Origin: Desulfovibrio sp. UIB00
Lineage (GTDB): Bacteria; Desulfobacterota; Desulfovibrionia; Desulfovibrionales; Desulfovibrionaceae
DNA: 64,000 nt
Direction of reading: 5' to 3'
NCBI RefSeq assembly: GCF_022508225.1
Contig: NZ_JAETXJ010000012.1
Coordinates: 1-64,000, forward strand
A model generated the notes under the pieces. That model was not told the origin of the DNA. It worked only from the letters and a program-made list of their open reading frames with translations, and ran no database searches. The translations under genes were made by a program, and so were the position numbers. Each line of letters opens with the position of its first letter. The first letter of the stretch is position 1. Below, in pieces: positions 1 to 9,198 of the stretch.

Positions 1-20
1 GATAGGCTTCGCCTTTTTGG

Positions 21-45
21 AACTCCCCGCTTAGCGGGGAGTTTT
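21..45 (+). terminator. Rho-independent terminator of a gene left of the window
   Basis: A perfect 10-bp stem (21-30 with 34-43) closes a 3-base loop and runs into a short T stretch. No gene before it is visible, so it probably ends a plus-strand gene that lies outside the window. Confidence 0.6.
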
Positions 46-52
46 CTACATA

Positions 53-89
53 CAAAAAAAAAAGGCGCATCCGGTAAACCGGATGCGCC
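53..89 (-). terminator. uvrA terminator
   Basis: An 11-bp perfect stem (GGCGCATCCGG pairing with CCGGATGCGCC) spans 64-89 with a 4-base loop. It is flanked on its low-coordinate side by a run of about ten A, which is a T run in the minus-strand transcript. It lies 60 bases past the uvrA stop codon, so it is the natural terminator of that gene. Confidence 0.85.
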
Positions 90-148
90 CGACAAGCCGC
101 TATGCAACAGGGCTACGGCAGTCTGACTGTTTGTTTTATCTTAGGATG

Positions 149-3106
149 TTATTCCCGTCTGCGCTTGAGCCTGTCCAGCCTCTCCTGCATGAGGAAGCGC
201 CCGGTGACGGAATTGGGGTCGGCAACGATGGCCTCGGGCGTTCCGGCAGAGACGATCTGGCCGCCGTTCTCGCCGCCGCCGGGGCCCATATCCAGCACAT
301 GGTCGGATGCCAGAATCATGTCTGTATTATGCTCGATAACCACCACGCTGGCTCCCCTGTCCACCAATGCATGCAGTACCTTGATGAGCTTGCCCACCTC
401 GTGCATGTGCAGGCCAGTAGTCGGCTCGTCAAGAATATACATGGTTCCTGGCAGGGATCGCTTGCCCAGTTCGCGCGAAATCTTGATGCGTTGTGCTTCG
501 CCGCCCGAAAGCGTGGTGGCGGGCTGCCCAAGTCGCAGGTATTCCAGCCCCACTTCTTCCAGCACGGCAAGGCGGCGCTCCAGCGAGGGATAGTTTTCAA
601 AGAGCTGGCGGGCCTGATGTACGGTGAGGTCGAGCACCTCGGCGATGTTCAACCCCTTGTAGCGCACTTCAAGGGTTTCGTGGTTATAGCGTTTGCCCTT
701 GCACACATCGCAGGTCACGTACACGTCGGGCAAGAAGTGCATTTCAACGCGAATCTGCCCATCACCGCCGCAGGCTTCGCAACGCCCCCCACGCACGTTA
801 AAGCTGAAACGCCCCGGCCTGTAGCCGCGTTTGCGGGCGTCCTGGGTCATGGCAAAAATATTGCGAATCTCGTCAAAAATCTTGGTGTAAGTGGCAGGGT
901 TGGAACGCGGCGTGCGCCCAATGGGCGTCTGGTCAATGGCCACAATACGTTCCACAGGCGCAGAGCCTTTTTCGTATTCCAGCCCGCCGATGGTGCCGGG
1001 CTGATCCACGCGCAGGCCAAGGTTCAGGGCCACATGCTTGTAGAGCGTATCCACCACAAGCGAACTTTTGCCGGAGCCGGAAACACCGGTCACGCAGGTC
1101 AGCACGCCCAAAGGGATGCGGCAGTCAATATCGCGCAGGTTGTTGGTGGTGATGCCGTGCATGACCAGCGCCCCCTGCCCTTCACGCCGTTCGTCCGGCA
1201 GGGCGATCACGTCATCGCCACGCAAATAGCGGGCAGTGAGCGTGTCCGCCTTGCCGAGCAGGTCGTCCACCCGCCCCTGAAACATGATTTCGCCGCCCTG
1301 CGAGCCGGAGCCTGGGCCAAGTTCAATGACCGTATCCGCCGCGCAGATGGTGGCTTCGTCATGCTCCACCACAAGCACGGTATTACCGCGCGCCTGAAGC
1401 GACCGCAGGGTTCCCAGCAACCGCTCGTTGTCACGCGGATGCAGGCCGATGGAGGGTTCGTCCAGCACGTAGGTGACGCCCACAAGGCCTGAACCGAGTT
1501 GCGATGCCAGACGGATGCGCTGGGCCTCGCCGCCGGAAAGAGTGGACATGGAGCGCCCCAGCGAAAGATACTCAAGCCCCACGCTGCGCATGAACGACAG
1601 GCGGTGGGTCAGTTCCTTCATAAGCGGCTCGGCAATGACCACATGTCGTCCCGTAAATTCCCGTTTTTCAAGCCATTCCAGCGCGCGCTCGACCGAAAGG
1701 TTGCAGAACTGCGCGATATTCAGATCGTCCACCCGCACGGAGAGCGCGTTGGTGTTCAGCCGCGCTCCGTGGCAGTCGGGGCAGTCCATGGTCTGCCGAA
1801 AACGCGAAAGCGCCTCGCGCCATGCATCGCCATACTGCATGCCGCTTTCAAGCAGAGGAATAACGCCGGGCCAGCGTTTTTCGCTCACGCCCACCTGCCC
1901 CTGCGCGCGCAGTGCGTCAGAAAAATGCTCGCTCTGATAATCGCCGCCAGCGCCAAGGGCCACGCTGCCGCCCATCCAGTTACGGCGCAGGCCCAACGAG
2001 GCGCGCGCGGGGCGGCCCTGTTCATCCTCGCCGTAAAAAAGGGCGGAAAGCGCGTCTTCGCTAAACTGCTCCAGCGGCGTGGAAAGCTGAAATTTGAAGC
2101 GCTTGCCCAGAGCCTTGAGGGCGTCCTCATAGCGGCTGAACATCTTGTCCGTGGCCCAGGGCAACAGCGCGCCCGTATTCAGCGAAAGCCCCATATTGGG
2201 CGCAATGAGGCGGGGTTCAAAATAATCCACGCCGCCAAGGCCTACGCAGCGCGGGCAGGCGCCCTGCGGCCCGTTGAACGAAAACAGCTGCGGGCTGGGT
2301 GCGGGCAGCGAAATACGGCAGTGCGCACATACCGAGGTGGTGGAGTGCACTGTGTCTGCCTCCTGCCCTGCGGCGGCCTTGTCCGGCTCGTGCAGCACAA
2401 GACGCCCTTCGCCATAGCGCAGGGCCAGCTCAACAGAATCCGCCAGACGCCCGCGAATGCCCTCCTTGTTCACCAGGCGGTCAACCACCAGATCAATGGA
2501 GTGCTTCTTGTTCTTGTCCAGCGTGGGCACATCGTCCAAGGTGTAAAACTCGCCGTTGACGCGCACACGGGCAAAGCCTTCGGCCTTGAGCTTTTTGAAC
2601 TTGTCCTGATGCGTGCCCTTCTGAAGTTCCACCAGCGGAGCCATGACCATAAACTTGGTGCCCTGCGGCAGAGCCATGATATCGCCAATGATTTCATCAG
2701 CGGCGCGCGCCTCGATGGGCCGCCCGCACTGGGGGCAATACATGCGCCCAAGCCGGGCAAAAAACACGCGCAGAAAGTCGTAAATTTCCGTGACTGTTCC
2801 CACGGTTGAACGCGGGTTGCGCGAAACGCTCTGCTGCTCAAGCGATATGGCGGGCGAAAGCCCCTCGATCTTTTCCACGTCCGGCTTGTCCATCTGGGGC
2901 AAAAACTGGCGGGCGTAGGCAGACAGCGATTCCACATAGCGGCGCTGGCCTTCGGCGTACACGATGTCGAACGCCAGCGTTGATTTGCCGGAACCTGACG
3001 GGCCGCAAATCACCACCAGCTCATCGCGGGGGATGTCCAGGCTTATGTTTTTGAGATTGTGCTGGCGGGCCTTTTCGATGTGGATGCAGGGCTTGCTTGT
3101 GTTCAT
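149..3106 (-). CDS. uvrA: Excinuclease ABC subunit A (UvrA)
   Basis: UvrA is the DNA-damage-recognising ATPase of nucleotide excision repair; it loads UvrB at lesions. The protein is 985 residues, close to the family norm. It shows two ABC ATPase halves: Walker A GPSGSGKS at about 35-42 and GVSGSGKS at about 673-680, with LSGGEAQ signatures near 521 and 865. The zinc modules are visible as CAHC...CPRC (about 257-283) and CEAC...CDVC (from about 774). An open frame continues 63 codons upstream, but homology to UvrA proteins begins at the Met at 3106 (MNTSKPC, then the conserved HNLKNI), so I chose that start although no strong ribosome site precedes it. The gene is monocistronic and ends at a strong terminator. 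Confidence 0.97.
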   Translation of the reverse strand: MNTSKPCIHIEKARQHNLKNISLDIPRDELVVICGPSGSGKSTLAFDIVYAEGQRRYVESLSAYARQFLPQMDKPDVEKIEGLSPAISLEQQSVSRNPRSTVGTVTEIYDFLRVFFARLGRMYCPQCGRPIEARAADEIIGDIMALPQGTKFMVMAPLVELQKGTHQDKFKKLKAEGFARVRVNGEFYTLDDVPTLDKNKKHSIDLVVDRLVNKEGIRGRLADSVELALRYGEGRLVLHEPDKAAAGQEADTVHSTTSVCAHCRISLPAPSPQLFSFNGPQGACPRCVGLGGVDYFEPRLIAPNMGLSLNTGALLPWATDKMFSRYEDALKALGKRFKFQLSTPLEQFSEDALSALFYGEDEQGRPARASLGLRRNWMGGSVALGAGGDYQSEHFSDALRAQGQVGVSEKRWPGVIPLLESGMQYGDAWREALSRFRQTMDCPDCHGARLNTNALSVRVDDLNIAQFCNLSVERALEWLEKREFTGRHVVIAEPLMKELTHRLSFMRSVGLEYLSLGRSMSTLSGGEAQRIRLASQLGSGLVGVTYVLDEPSIGLHPRDNERLLGTLRSLQARGNTVLVVEHDEATICAADTVIELGPGSGSQGGEIMFQGRVDDLLGKADTLTARYLRGDDVIALPDERREGQGALVMHGITTNNLRDIDCRIPLGVLTCVTGVSGSGKSSLVVDTLYKHVALNLGLRVDQPGTIGGLEYEKGSAPVERIVAIDQTPIGRTPRSNPATYTKIFDEIRNIFAMTQDARKRGYRPGRFSFNVRGGRCEACGGDGQIRVEMHFLPDVYVTCDVCKGKRYNHETLEVRYKGLNIAEVLDLTVHQARQLFENYPSLERRLAVLEEVGLEYLRLGQPATTLSGGEAQRIKISRELGKRSLPGTMYILDEPTTGLHMHEVGKLIKVLHALVDRGASVVVIEHNTDMILASDHVLDMGPGGGENGGQIVSAGTPEAIVADPNSVTGRFLMQERLDRLKRRRE

Positions 3107-3317
3107 GAAAGCATATGTAAGCGGCCCAAGGGGCATTGGCAAGGGCAGAGCCTGCGTATTTTTGCGCGCCCCCTCCGCTGCAAAATGCACCCTCAGCCCC
3201 CAACCACCCCGTATCGCGCAATCCTTTGCCTGCGTGCATGGACAAGCCTTGCCGAAAGCGGTATAAAAATTTTTACAGCACGTCTGTTTCTGCAACCATC
3301 TGTCTGCGGGAGGATGT

Positions 3318-3929
3318 ATGCCGCGTCATATACATTGTTTACTGATTGTTCTGTTGCTTGCCGCACTGTCGGATTCTGTGCAGGCCGCCGAAAGCGAAGT
3401 CACTGCCCGCAGTATCTTTGCACTGCTGCCCGAAAGTATTTTTGAAAACACTCCTGAAGGCCTGAGCCCGCAGGAAAAACAAAAACTGCTTTCCGCCGGG
3501 CATTCGGAATTTTGGGAGATCGCCGGAGAAACGGAAGACGTTCTGGTGTTCGCCTCCATGCCGTTCAGGGATACAGCCGTTGCCCTGCGCCTGTTCCGCA
3601 ACGCTACGGACGGCTCCGTACTTGCCGCATTCGGCACTCTGGGCGGCGCTGTGTGCACCCTTGAGCTATGGCGGGTTGACGCCTCCGGCCGCGCCGTGCC
3701 GGTGGACACCCCGCAAGAGCCGGACATAAGCGTCTTTTTTGCCCCCGGGCGCAAAATGCCGCCCGATGTTCAGGCTACGGTCATGATCTGCCTTGGCCTT
3801 GGCGGCCTCAAGGCGCAGCCCATGTTCTGGACCAGTACGGGCATGGCCCATGTTCCGGTAGACAATGACGTAAGCTTTCAGTGGAACGGCAAAAGTTTTG
3901 AAAAGCTGGTGCAGCCGCACACCGATTAG
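3318..3929 (+). CDS. Secreted protein of unknown function
   Basis: This 203-residue protein has a clear signal peptide: a short basic start, a Leu/Ile/Val-rich core at 8-17 and an Ala-containing cleavage site near 23. It is therefore exported, probably to the periplasm. The rest is a mixed alpha/beta-looking sequence with no motif I recognise and only one cysteine after the signal. A strong GGGAGGA ribosome site precedes the ATG. The gene stands alone, divergent from uvrA and followed by its own terminator, so the context gives no functional hint. I do not assign a function. Confidence 0.8.
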   Translation: MPRHIHCLLIVLLLAALSDSVQAAESEVTARSIFALLPESIFENTPEGLSPQEKQKLLSAGHSEFWEIAGETEDVLVFASMPFRDTAVALRLFRNATDGSVLAAFGTLGGAVCTLELWRVDASGRAVPVDTPQEPDISVFFAPGRKMPPDVQATVMICLGLGGLKAQPMFWTSTGMAHVPVDNDVSFQWNGKSFEKLVQPHTD

Positions 3930-3969
3930 CGGCCCAGCATAAAAATCAGGGTTGGGTTCCCGCAAGGGA

Positions 3970-4017
3970 AAGGCCCGTTTCTGCCGGAGATCTCCTGCGG
4001 AAACGGGCCTTGTTTTT
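3970..4017 (+). terminator. Terminator of the secreted-protein gene
   Basis: A 12-bp stem (AAGGCCCGTTTC with GAAACGGGCCTT) is followed by GTTTTTGTG. It lies 40 bases downstream of the stop at 3929. Its arm sequence reappears in the terminator at 11994-12042. Confidence 0.85.
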
Positions 4018-4095
4018 GTGTAAAAAGTCAGCGTGGCGGCAACAGCTTACATAGCTATTTTATTCTCCAAGACAGCCAGAAAGTAAAAGAACCGT

Positions 4096-4983
4096 TTAGC
4101 CCCGCTTGCCCGCAAGGCTGAACAGCAACAAAGCCCCCATGATGATCGCGCCGCCCGCAAAGGTGGAGGCATCAGGCAGCCCGCCCGTCACCGCAAAATC
4201 AAGCAGCATGGACAAAAAGGGCGTCAGGAACATGTAGTTGGTCACAAGGCTTGTGCGCGGGGCCAGGGCAAGGGCTCTTGTCCAGAGCAGGTATGCTGCG
4301 GCGCTGGGGAAAATCCCCAGAAAAAGCGCAAGCCACAGCGCTCTGGCGGGCGCAGCCTGCACCTGGGCAATGGTTTGCGGCAGGCAGTACAGCAAAAACA
4401 GCGTACCCGCAAAAAAACTCCAGGCGGCGATTTCCATGGAGCCGTAGTGCCGCGACAAGGCGCGCTGCGTAATATTGTACAGGCTTATGAGCACTGCGGC
4501 CACCAGCACCCAGCCCATGCCGGGGGCCAGCATAAATCCCTGCCCGCCGCCGTTCATTACCACCACGCCGCCAAATGCCAGCGCAAGCGCAAGCCAGCGC
4601 AGCACGGGCAAACGCTCGCTGAAGAACAGACGCGCCAACGCCGCCGTCAGAATGGGAGCCGTGGAAATGACAATGCAGTTGGTGGTGGGGTTGAGGGTAA
4701 TGGAACCCTCATTGAAGGCCAGCAGATACAGTGTAAAGCCGCTCAGCCCTGCTGCCGCAAACAGGGGCAGATGCCGGGCAGAAGGAACAAAAAATCCCCC
4801 GCGCGCCCTGCCCCTTGCCAGCAAGATGCCAACAAAGGCCAGCGACGCCACAGCGCAGCGCAAAAGGCCCAGCGGCCCCGGAGTAAAAAATGCCAGCGCA
4901 ACCTTGGTGTACACATAGGCGGTCGACCACAGTACAACAGTGGCAAAGGCATAGGCCTGACAGATCAGCGCGGGATTGTTCAT
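4096..4983 (-). CDS. EamA-family (DMT superfamily) membrane permease
   Basis: The 295-residue protein is almost entirely hydrophobic, with about ten predicted membrane helices in two similar halves, the layout of the EamA / drug-metabolite transporter family. Family features include the early YVYTKVAL helix and a second repeat with ALSRHYGSMEIAAW. Such permeases usually export metabolites or amino acids; the substrate cannot be read from the sequence. The Met at 4983 (MNNPALI) begins just before the first helix, so I prefer it to an upstream Met that would add 18 polar residues. The gene is followed on the upstream side by the methyltransferase gene on the same strand, about 110 bases away. 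No convincing terminator is visible. Confidence 0.87.
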   Translation of the reverse strand: MNNPALICQAYAFATVVLWSTAYVYTKVALAFFTPGPLGLLRCAVASLAFVGILLARGRARGGFFVPSARHLPLFAAAGLSGFTLYLLAFNEGSITLNPTTNCIVISTAPILTAALARLFFSERLPVLRWLALALAFGGVVVMNGGGQGFMLAPGMGWVLVAAVLISLYNITQRALSRHYGSMEIAAWSFFAGTLFLLYCLPQTIAQVQAAPARALWLALFLGIFPSAAAYLLWTRALALAPRTSLVTNYMFLTPFLSMLLDFAVTGGLPDASTFAGGAIIMGALLLFSLAGKRG

Positions 4984-5094
4984 GACTATTCTTGGCGAAT
5001 AGTTACATGCTGCGGAAACCCCAAGTATCGCCCGCAAACGCCGCGCGGGCGGCCCGGGCTTTCGTGGCCGGATATCGGCCAGTTCGGGCTATCG

Positions 5095-5685
5095 CTATTT
5101 TTCCAGCCACTCTCCAAGACGGGTTGCGAGAGTTGCCTCATCAAAGCGAGGGGTGGCGTACATGCCTGCGGCCTCGCGCTGGCGTGCTGCTTCTGCAAGA
5201 ATGATGGCTGAAGCCACAGACACGTTGAAGCTCTGGATCATGCCGTACATGGGAATGTACAGCTCGCCATCTGCGGCAGCGAGCAGTTCCGGCTCAACGC
5301 CGCTGTGCTCGTTGCCCATAATCACAGCCGTGGGGCGGGTAAAATCCCATTCCCGCATGGGGCGGGCCTTTTCTGTAAACGAGGTGGCAAGCACCTGCAT
5401 CCCCTGACCGCGCAGCTCTGCCATCATGCCTTCGCAGGTTTTGTGGCGCTCGGTTTCTACCCATTTGCGGGCCGAGGCCGATGTTTTGCGCCCCAAAGCG
5501 GGAAATGCCGTGTTGGTATAATACAGGTGCACGCGGCTGACGCCAAAGGCATCGCACGAACGGTAAATGGCCGAAACGTTGTGCGGGTCGTGGATATTGG
5601 CAAGCACCAGCGTAAGGTCCGGCTGGCGGTGACTCAGCACTTCCAGAAAGCGGGCCTTGCGCCGTGCCGTGGGTTCTTTGGGCAT
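5095..5685 (-). CDS. TrmH-family (SpoU) RNA 2'-O-ribose methyltransferase
   Basis: SpoU enzymes transfer a methyl group from S-adenosylmethionine to a ribose 2'-OH in tRNA or rRNA, using a knotted fold. The three family motifs are present: NIHDPHNVSAIYRSCDAFGV near the N terminus, MGNEHSGVEPEL (the N..G.E motif), and IPMYGMIQSFNVSVASAI near the C terminus. The protein is 196 residues with the start at 5685, where an AAGGA site sits 7 bases upstream; longer starts lack this. The sequence most resembles TrmH, which makes Gm18 in tRNA, but target identity is an inference. Confidence 0.9.
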   Translation of the reverse strand: MPKEPTARRKARFLEVLSHRQPDLTLVLANIHDPHNVSAIYRSCDAFGVSRVHLYYTNTAFPALGRKTSASARKWVETERHKTCEGMMAELRGQGMQVLATSFTEKARPMREWDFTRPTAVIMGNEHSGVEPELLAAADGELYIPMYGMIQSFNVSVASAIILAEAARQREAAGMYATPRFDEATLATRLGEWLEK

Positions 5686-5866
5686 GGCTGATTCCTTACA
5701 CATTGTAATTGATTGCTGCCCTTGTGTGGCAGAAAACGGCCTTTCAGGCAAGTGCGCCGATCTGCCGGGATGGACGGACAATGCCAATTAGGGTATATTT
5801 AGCACACCAGTCTTGGTCGATTTTTCTTATCGGCCTGCAATCCATTCACTTTTTTTCAGGAGCAAC

Positions 5867-7324
5867 ATGAATCTACTCCGCCTCTCTGCATATGCTCTGA
5901 GCGCACTGCTGCTTACTCCCTACACGGCTCTTGCCGCCGCCGACCATCTTACAGTTCCCGGCACCCTCTCCGCATGGTGGATCATCCCTTTTGCGGGCAT
6001 GCTGCTTTCCATAGCCATACTGCCGCTGACCGCCCATATTTTCTGGGAACATCACCGGGGCAAGATTTCCATTTTCTGGGCGCTCACCTTTCTTGTGCCA
6101 TGCCTAGCTGTCTATGGCCCAGGCGTGACCTTCTATGAATTCTGCCACATCATCCTGCTGGATTACGTGCCCTTCCTTGTACTCCTTTTTTCGCTGTACA
6201 CGGTTGCAGGTGGAGTGCGCCTTAAAGGTTCGCTCACAGGCACGCCGCCAGTGAATCTGGGCATTCTTGCCATAGGAACTGTGCTGGCAAGCTGGATGGG
6301 CACCACAGGGGCAGCCATGCTGCTTGTGCGCCCACTGCTGCGGGCCAATGCGCACCGCAAATACCGCGTGCATTCTGTGGTATTTTTCATTTTTCTGGTG
6401 GCAAACATCGGCGGCTCACTCTCGCCGCTGGGCGACCCGCCGCTGTTTCTGGGTTTTTTGAAGGGCGTGGACTTTTTCTGGACAACCTCGCACCTGTTTT
6501 TGAAGACCCTGAGCCTTTCCACCGCCCTGCTGGCAATCTATTTTGTTCTGGACATGGTGCTCTATAACAAAGAAGGCCGCCCCGTACCGCCGATCAACCC
6601 TGCTGAAGCCGCGCCCGCAAGACCGGGGCAGGCAATGCACAGCCAGGAAAAACTCGGACTTGACGGCAAGATCAACCTGCTGTTCCTGCTGGGCGTGGTG
6701 ACTGCCGTGCTGCTTTCCGGCCTGTTCCCGCTGGGAACCATAGCCACGGTGGGCGGCGTGCCGCTGGAAGCCCAAAACGTGCTGCGCGATGCCGCCCTGC
6801 TCTGCCTGGCGTGGCTTTCCATGCGCTATACCAGCCGCAGATGCCGCGAACTGAACGGCTTTACGTGGGGGCCCATTGAAGAAGTGGCCCAACTGTTCTT
6901 TGGTATTTTTGTCAGCATGATCCCGGCCATGGCCATTCTCAAGGCAGGGACCTCCGGCGCGCTGGCCCCGCTGGTGGAACTGGTCTCGCGCGATGGGCAG
7001 CCTGTCAATGCCATGTACTTCTGGCTGACGGGCGTTCTTTCCAGTTTTCTGGATAACGCCCCGACCTACATGGTCTTTTTCAATACCGCTGGTGGTGATG
7101 CGCAAACGCTCATGTACCATATGCCCGAAACTCTGGCGGCCATTTCCGCTGGCGCAGTCTTTATGGGCGCATGCAGCTACATAGGCAACGCGCCAAACTT
7201 TATGGTGCGGGCCATCGCGGAAGATCAGGGCGTGCGTATGCCTGGATTTTTTGGCTACATTTTGTGGTCGGTCTGCATCCTTGTGCCGCTGTTCGCTCTG
7301 TTGACCTGGTTTTTCTTCACTTAG
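5867..7324 (+). CDS. Ion-transporter-superfamily permease, putative Na+/H+ antiporter (NhaD/CitMHS type)
   Basis: The 485-residue protein has an apparent N-terminal signal or first helix (MNLLRLSAYALSALLL), then about a dozen hydrophobic segments. Conserved helix-breaking motifs are LSPLGDPPLF in the first half and DNAPTYMVF plus GNAPNFMVRA in the second, as in transporters often annotated sodium:proton antiporter or putative citrate transporter. The inverted-repeat architecture suggests an elevator-type ion-coupled carrier. The Met at 5867 has an AGGAG site a few bases upstream; the open frame starting earlier does not. Substrate is uncertain: Na+/H+ exchange is a family-based guess. It converges with hydG onto a shared terminator. 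Confidence 0.8.
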   Translation: MNLLRLSAYALSALLLTPYTALAAADHLTVPGTLSAWWIIPFAGMLLSIAILPLTAHIFWEHHRGKISIFWALTFLVPCLAVYGPGVTFYEFCHIILLDYVPFLVLLFSLYTVAGGVRLKGSLTGTPPVNLGILAIGTVLASWMGTTGAAMLLVRPLLRANAHRKYRVHSVVFFIFLVANIGGSLSPLGDPPLFLGFLKGVDFFWTTSHLFLKTLSLSTALLAIYFVLDMVLYNKEGRPVPPINPAEAAPARPGQAMHSQEKLGLDGKINLLFLLGVVTAVLLSGLFPLGTIATVGGVPLEAQNVLRDAALLCLAWLSMRYTSRRCRELNGFTWGPIEEVAQLFFGIFVSMIPAMAILKAGTSGALAPLVELVSRDGQPVNAMYFWLTGVLSSFLDNAPTYMVFFNTAGGDAQTLMYHMPETLAAISAGAVFMGACSYIGNAPNFMVRAIAEDQGVRMPGFFGYILWSVCILVPLFALLTWFFFT

Positions 7325-7374
7325 GTGGCTGACTGGCCGGAGTTGAGCAGACGGCTGACACAACCTGACAACGC

Positions 7375-7740
7375 CAACACGCAAAAAGGCGGGCATAAAG
7401 CCCGACTGATACTGATCAAACGCCGCTTTGCGGCATTTGCGCCGCCAGCGTCAGCAAAGCCGCCGGGCGGAATACACGGAAACCAGTCGCTATCGGTGCG
7501 GCAAAGCCGCAATCGGCTCCTGATTTCCGACTGTGTTGACGCTGTCAACACGCAAAAAGGCGGGCATAAAGCCCGACTGATACTGATCAAACGCCGCTTT
7601 GCGGCATTTGCGCCGCCAGCGTCAGCAAAGCCGCCGGGCGGAATACACGGAAACCAGTCGCTATCGGTGCGGCAAAGCCGCAACCGGCTCCTGATTTCCG
7701 ACTGTGTTGACGCTGTCAACACGCAAAAAGGCGGGCATAA
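7375..7740. repeat. 171-bp tandem repeat, two full copies plus a partial third
   Basis: The blocks 7375-7545 and 7546-7716 are the same 171-bp unit and differ, as far as I can read, at one base (T at 7513, C at 7684). A third copy starts at 7717 and matches for about 30 bases before diverging into the right arm of the terminator at 7722-7756. Each unit contains short inverted repeats, including GCCGC-TTT-GCGGC and GCGGC-AAA-GCCGC, and the longer pair CGGAAACCAG / CTGATTTCCG with one mismatch. Because 171 is a multiple of three, both strands stay open across the array, but I see no ribosome site or protein-like composition and treat it as non-coding. It fills most of the 480-bp gap between two convergent genes. 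Confidence 0.9.
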
Positions 7741-7756
7741 AGCCCGCCTTTTTGCG
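7722..7756. terminator. Bidirectional terminator between the antiporter gene and hydG
   Basis: A perfect 15-bp stem, CGCAAAAAGGCGGGC with its complement, surrounds a 5-base ATAAA loop. The A and T runs inside the stem give a U-rich 3' end in both directions, which suits its place between convergent genes. The two upstream repeat copies keep only the left arm and the loop-proximal five base pairs. Confidence 0.85.
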
Positions 7757-7806
7757 TTAACAACAGAGTACGCTTGCCGTTGAGGGTTTTATCTGCAAGC
7801 GCTCTG

Positions 7807-9198
7807 TTAGATGAATTCGTCAATACGGCCAGCGCGCACCTTGGTCAGCAACCTTTTGGCCGCGCCAAGCTCACCCGTGGTCATCCTTTCCATTTTTTCG
7901 GCCAACAGCTGTTCGCCAATCAAGCGCGTGTAGGGCGTAGCGTAGTGCAGCAGAAATTCCAGGAACGATGCCGCAGAGTTGGGGCCGCACTGGTTTTTCA
8001 TGCCGCATTCGCGCACCATGGAAAGGAACTCCTCGCCCGTGCGCCCCAACCGGGGGCAGGCCGCGCAAAATGACGGCAGATGGCGGGCTTCTTCCAACAG
8101 AAAACGCACCACCTCATCCACATGGCAGTCTTCGCCAATGGGGAAGGGAACCTTGTGCTCGGGATTGTCGATCCAGTTGCCGTAGGGGTTGGCAACGCTG
8201 CCAGTGAGCAGCTGCGAAGCGCCCGCGCTACAGCCATCGCGCCACAGGCCCGCAGGTTCCTTGGTGGTGAGGATAATGCCCGCGTAGGGAACCGCCAGCC
8301 GGGCAATAGCCACGCACCGCAGGTAGTCGGCGTCGCTCACGGGATGGGGCGTTTGCATGTTGCTGCCGGGGGCGCAACGCATGCGGTGCAGGCTCAGGGT
8401 GCGGCAACCGGTATCATAGGCCCGCAGCAAATGCGCCTGATGCTGCACAATACCCAGCAGATCATACTGCCAGGGACCAAGGCCCAGCATCAGGCCGCCG
8501 CCCACGTCCGGCACACCCGCCTGAAAGGCGACATCGGCGGCGTTCAGCCGGGCGTAGTAATCACTCTTGGGGCCAGAGATGTGAGCCGCGCGATAGCTGG
8601 CCTCGTGGTAGGTGTCCTGATAGATCAGCACGGTGCCCACATACGATTCAAGCAGGGCGGCATATTCATGTGATTCGAGAGCACCCACGTTCACGTTGAC
8701 GCTGTGTACCTCGCCCACGCCGTCAAAAGCCGTGTACAGAATGCTGATGGCCTCGGCCAGATATTCAATATCCGCATTGGGCAACTGACCGCTGACAAGA
8801 AAAATACGTTTGTGACCCTGCCGAATGAGCTTGAGGGCTGCCTCGCGCATTTCAGGCGAGGTCATGTACTTGCGCTCAACGGCCTTGTTGCTTTTGCGGT
8901 TGGCGCAATACAGGCATTCGCTGCCGCAGTGGTTGGAGATGTGCAGGGGGGCGGAAAGTACAATACGGTCCCCGTAAACCTTTTGCTTGACTTCATCGGC
9001 GGCAGCCATAATGCGGCCAACGCCCACGCCGTCCTGCACGCGCATGAGGGCGACCGTTTCCGCCAAGGTTAAAGGCTGCAATTCAAGCGACTTGTTGAGG
9101 ATATCCCGAAGCTCTGCGGCGTCAGGTGCTGTTTCCCTTTCCAGAGCTGTGCCAATGGCCTGGGCATCAAACCAGCGGGGCTGTGCATCAACAGACAT
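7807..9198 (-). CDS. hydG: [FeFe]-hydrogenase H-cluster maturase, radical SAM tyrosine lyase HydG
   Basis: HydG cleaves tyrosine to p-cresol and a dehydroglycine product that supplies the CO and cyanide ligands of the hydrogenase H-cluster. The radical SAM cluster motif CX3CX2C is read in CGSECLYC. The C-terminal CX2CX22C motif, which binds the auxiliary iron-sulfur cluster and separates HydG from ThiH, is present exactly (CAAC, then 22 residues, then C of QCGPNS). Length is 463 residues from the start at 9198, preceded by AAGGAAGG; an in-frame upstream Met lacks such a site. hydE and hydF are not in this window, so HydG stands alone here and its partners must be elsewhere. A candidate promoter with an upstream palindrome precedes it. 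Confidence 0.95.
   Translation of the reverse strand: MSVDAQPRWFDAQAIGTALERETAPDAAELRDILNKSLELQPLTLAETVALMRVQDGVGVGRIMAAADEVKQKVYGDRIVLSAPLHISNHCGSECLYCANRKSNKAVERKYMTSPEMREAALKLIRQGHKRIFLVSGQLPNADIEYLAEAISILYTAFDGVGEVHSVNVNVGALESHEYAALLESYVGTVLIYQDTYHEASYRAAHISGPKSDYYARLNAADVAFQAGVPDVGGGLMLGLGPWQYDLLGIVQHQAHLLRAYDTGCRTLSLHRMRCAPGSNMQTPHPVSDADYLRCVAIARLAVPYAGIILTTKEPAGLWRDGCSAGASQLLTGSVANPYGNWIDNPEHKVPFPIGEDCHVDEVVRFLLEEARHLPSFCAACPRLGRTGEEFLSMVRECGMKNQCGPNSAASFLEFLLHYATPYTRLIGEQLLAEKMERMTTGELGAAKRLLTKVRAGRIDEFI

Noticed and set aside
83-1492. 469-codon open frame on the plus strand opposite uvrA
   Set aside because: It is antisense to a certain gene, has no ribosome site and reads as His/Gly/Ala/Val-rich shadow sequence common in GC-rich DNA.
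7375-7740. Possible CRISPR array
   Set aside because: The units are 171 bp with no short direct repeats separated by unique spacers, and no cas genes are near.
7325-7783. 152-codon open frame across the 171-bp repeats, encoding a repeated 57-residue peptide
   Set aside because: The frame stays open only because 171 is a multiple of three; both strands are open, and there is no ribosome site or sensible composition.
7807-9198. ThiH (thiamine tyrosine lyase) instead of HydG
   Set aside because: The length and the C-terminal CX2CX22C cluster motif are specific to HydG.
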